Below, piece after piece: positions 62,123-64,000 of a stretch of DNA of 64,000 nucleotides. The position numbers and the translations under genes are program-made. The notes beneath the pieces were generated by a model. The model made no database searches. It worked only from the letters and a program-made list of their open reading frames with translations, and was not told where the DNA came from. The stretch comes from Plectrocnemia conspersa. Lineage: Eukaryota > Arthropoda > Insecta > Trichoptera > Polycentropodidae. Location: NCBI GenBank assembly GCA_009617715.1, contig VTFK01000220.1, positions 186,001 through 250,000 on the forward strand, read 5' to 3'. Positions within the stretch are counted from its first letter, which is position 1. Each line of letters starts with the position of its first letter.

Positions 62123-63715
62123 CATATATCATAGCTCAGTGACGCATTGTAACATTTATTGATAAATAAATAAATATTAATAAACACACATTAGATATTT
62201 CAATTGGTAAGTATTGCCCTTTTGGTTCATAAACTCAAAAATTTGATTGCATCACAAGTGAGATTACGGTAAGTTGATTGTATAAATTATTTTTAATATT
62301 GCATACATTTAAACAATTTATTTATAAACATATACCTTACATCAAACGATTTATCATGATTAAGATCTCCGCAAATAAGAAAAAAACTGGTATACAAATT
62401 ATTTGCATTAATACACCGTGTGCGCTTCTGATCAACTATAAATTATAAATACTCGTTTATCGATACGGTGTGATACATTAACAAGTTCGCAAGTATCCAG
62501 AGAAGATCTACAAAAATTAATTATACATATGTATCTGGGTGAGTATGTATATTTTATTAAATTAAGTGAAAGTATACACAAGCATAAATTCAATACATAT
62601 TAAACTATAAACATAAGGCCGGTTCGTAAACCACACCTAATATAGACTAAATTAAAAATCTTAAATTGAATAAATATTTTTATGTTTAATTATTTAGCAA
62701 ATAGTGAGCTTTACATTTGAAAATTATTATGGTATAATAAATGGTTTAATTTAACTTAAAATTGCAATCCTTTGGCTTATGGTATCATACGATATATTAT
62801 AGATATGCTGTAGATAAATTAATCTCAGTATTTTGCTAAATATATAAGCGAGCTTTTTTACAACATAGCTTATTTAAAACGCACATTAAATTATTTTTTA
62901 CTGTAACGTGTTTTATAAAATTTCTTTTAGTATTTGGTAAATATTAAATCAAATATTTACGAAGCTCTATATTGTTTTATTATCTCATTAGTATAAATAT
63001 GCATATCTATTGAGTAAATAAATCTACCCCGAATAGAAATACACATGCTCAAAAATATGCAATTAAAAACTACAATATTGAGACATTGTTTTATTTTCCT
63101 ATCTTCGAGTTATTTTTTTTTTCTGTAAAGTAAAGTTGTCAGATATGAAGTTAGCAACTTTACACTTCAAGCCATCGATCAGCGGACCAAATTTTTTAAA
63201 GCAAAACTTTAACGATCTTTTTCTACTAATAATATAATATTGCATCTAAGCATTTGGCTTTTTATATTACACTATATAGCAAACGGAATTTCTTACTTCA
63301 ATAATAATAAAAATATATTTTATTTTTGCTATAAAATCATTTTATAAAATAAAGCATTTTTTTATCAAAACTTTAAATAACAATATAAATATATTTAAGC
63401 ATATGATAACAGATAATGTAAATATGCATTTTAAATTTAATTTTACTAAATATATCTATATCAAATTTATTGTAAATATTTTTTTAATATGAAGTAAAAT
63501 TATTATAAAAAATAAAACTATATTTCTCGATTGTTATTTATTTTAGCTAATATTTTTTTGCACAATTTAAATATATATAAACTCAAAACTTAGGATTTTA
63601 TGACTATCGTGCCGCATTGGGAAAACCTAGTAAGATTTGTAATAAAAATATTAAATTCACTGTAAGCATTTTATTAAATATATAATTAAATATACAATGT
63701 AAAGCTATCATGAAA

Positions 63716-63890
63716 TATTAAGTTTACCTATAAATATATATAGAATTTAAAGACATTTAAAACGAAAAAAATATTAAAATAAATATACAAATAGATTTAT
63801 ATTTGTATATTTATGATAATATTTTTTTTTGGTTTTTAATGTCTTTAAATTCTATATAAATATATATATTTATTTAAGGTAAGCTTAATA
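63716..63890. mobile_element. AT-rich fold-back element
   Basis: The ends TATTAAGTTTACCT and AGGTAAGCTTAATA are inverted. Inside, both arms share AGAATTTAAAGACATT, AAAAAAATATTA and AAATATACAAATA in mirrored order, meeting at a very short loop near 63795-63800. The arms are about 80 bp. It has no coding capacity and lies about 2.5 kb upstream of the mirr promoter. Confidence 0.75.
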
Positions 63891-64000
63891 CAATTAGTTT
63901 TACTAGTATTTTCTTATTAAAAAAAACTATTGCTCTTATTTTTGCAATTACACAAAATATATAATTATATATATAAAAAAATCAATACTTGCGCTTATTT

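Overview
The window is AT-rich eukaryotic DNA with very low coding density, best explained as part of one large insect developmental gene. The only protein-coding sequence I can defend lies on the minus strand. It is the 5' half of an Iroquois-family homeobox gene, most like mirror (mirr). Three coding exons have exact consensus splice sites and compatible phases: exon 1 (60695-60736, 14 codons), exon 2 (29024-29374, 117 codons) and exon 3 (16334-16443, 36 codons plus 2 nt). Joined, they give about 167 N-terminal residues and stop just before the point where Iroquois proteins enter their TALE homeodomain. The homeodomain and IRO-box exons must lie beyond coordinate 1. The introns are about 31.3 kb, 12.6 kb and more than 16.3 kb. 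The host is probably an insect, because the protein resembles insect mirror more than araucan/caupolican and the repeats are typical insect DNA transposons. I cannot fix the order; a lepidopteran or other holometabolous insect would fit.

Layout from right to left (the direction of transcription): 61.6-64.0 kb is upstream intergenic DNA with a long (TA)n run and a fold-back element. 60.9-61.56 kb is a GC/CpG-rich island, the likely promoter and 5' leader. 60.7 kb is exon 1. 57.96-60.1 kb is a degenerate tandem array just inside intron 1. The rest of intron 1 carries mariner relics, TTAA-flanked piggyBac-like MITEs, a fold-back MITE, a pogo-like terminus, tRNA-derived SINE heads and several GC-richer islands. 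29.0-29.4 kb is exon 2. Intron 2 holds another mariner relic and MITE pieces. 16.3-16.4 kb is exon 3. The partial intron 3 holds a TTAA MITE, two AT-rich degenerate arrays (one with a roughly 955-bp higher-order period) and some islands.

Iroquois genes are known for distant enhancers in surrounding non-coding DNA, so the islands of balanced composition are the natural places to look for cis-regulation. No CRISPR, rRNA, intact tRNA or bacterial-type gene was seen. I found no convincing undescribed protein system. The most unusual structures are the repeat architecture (one fold-back family present both as a full hairpin and as a solo arm, higher-order AT satellites in introns) and a few exact palindromes.
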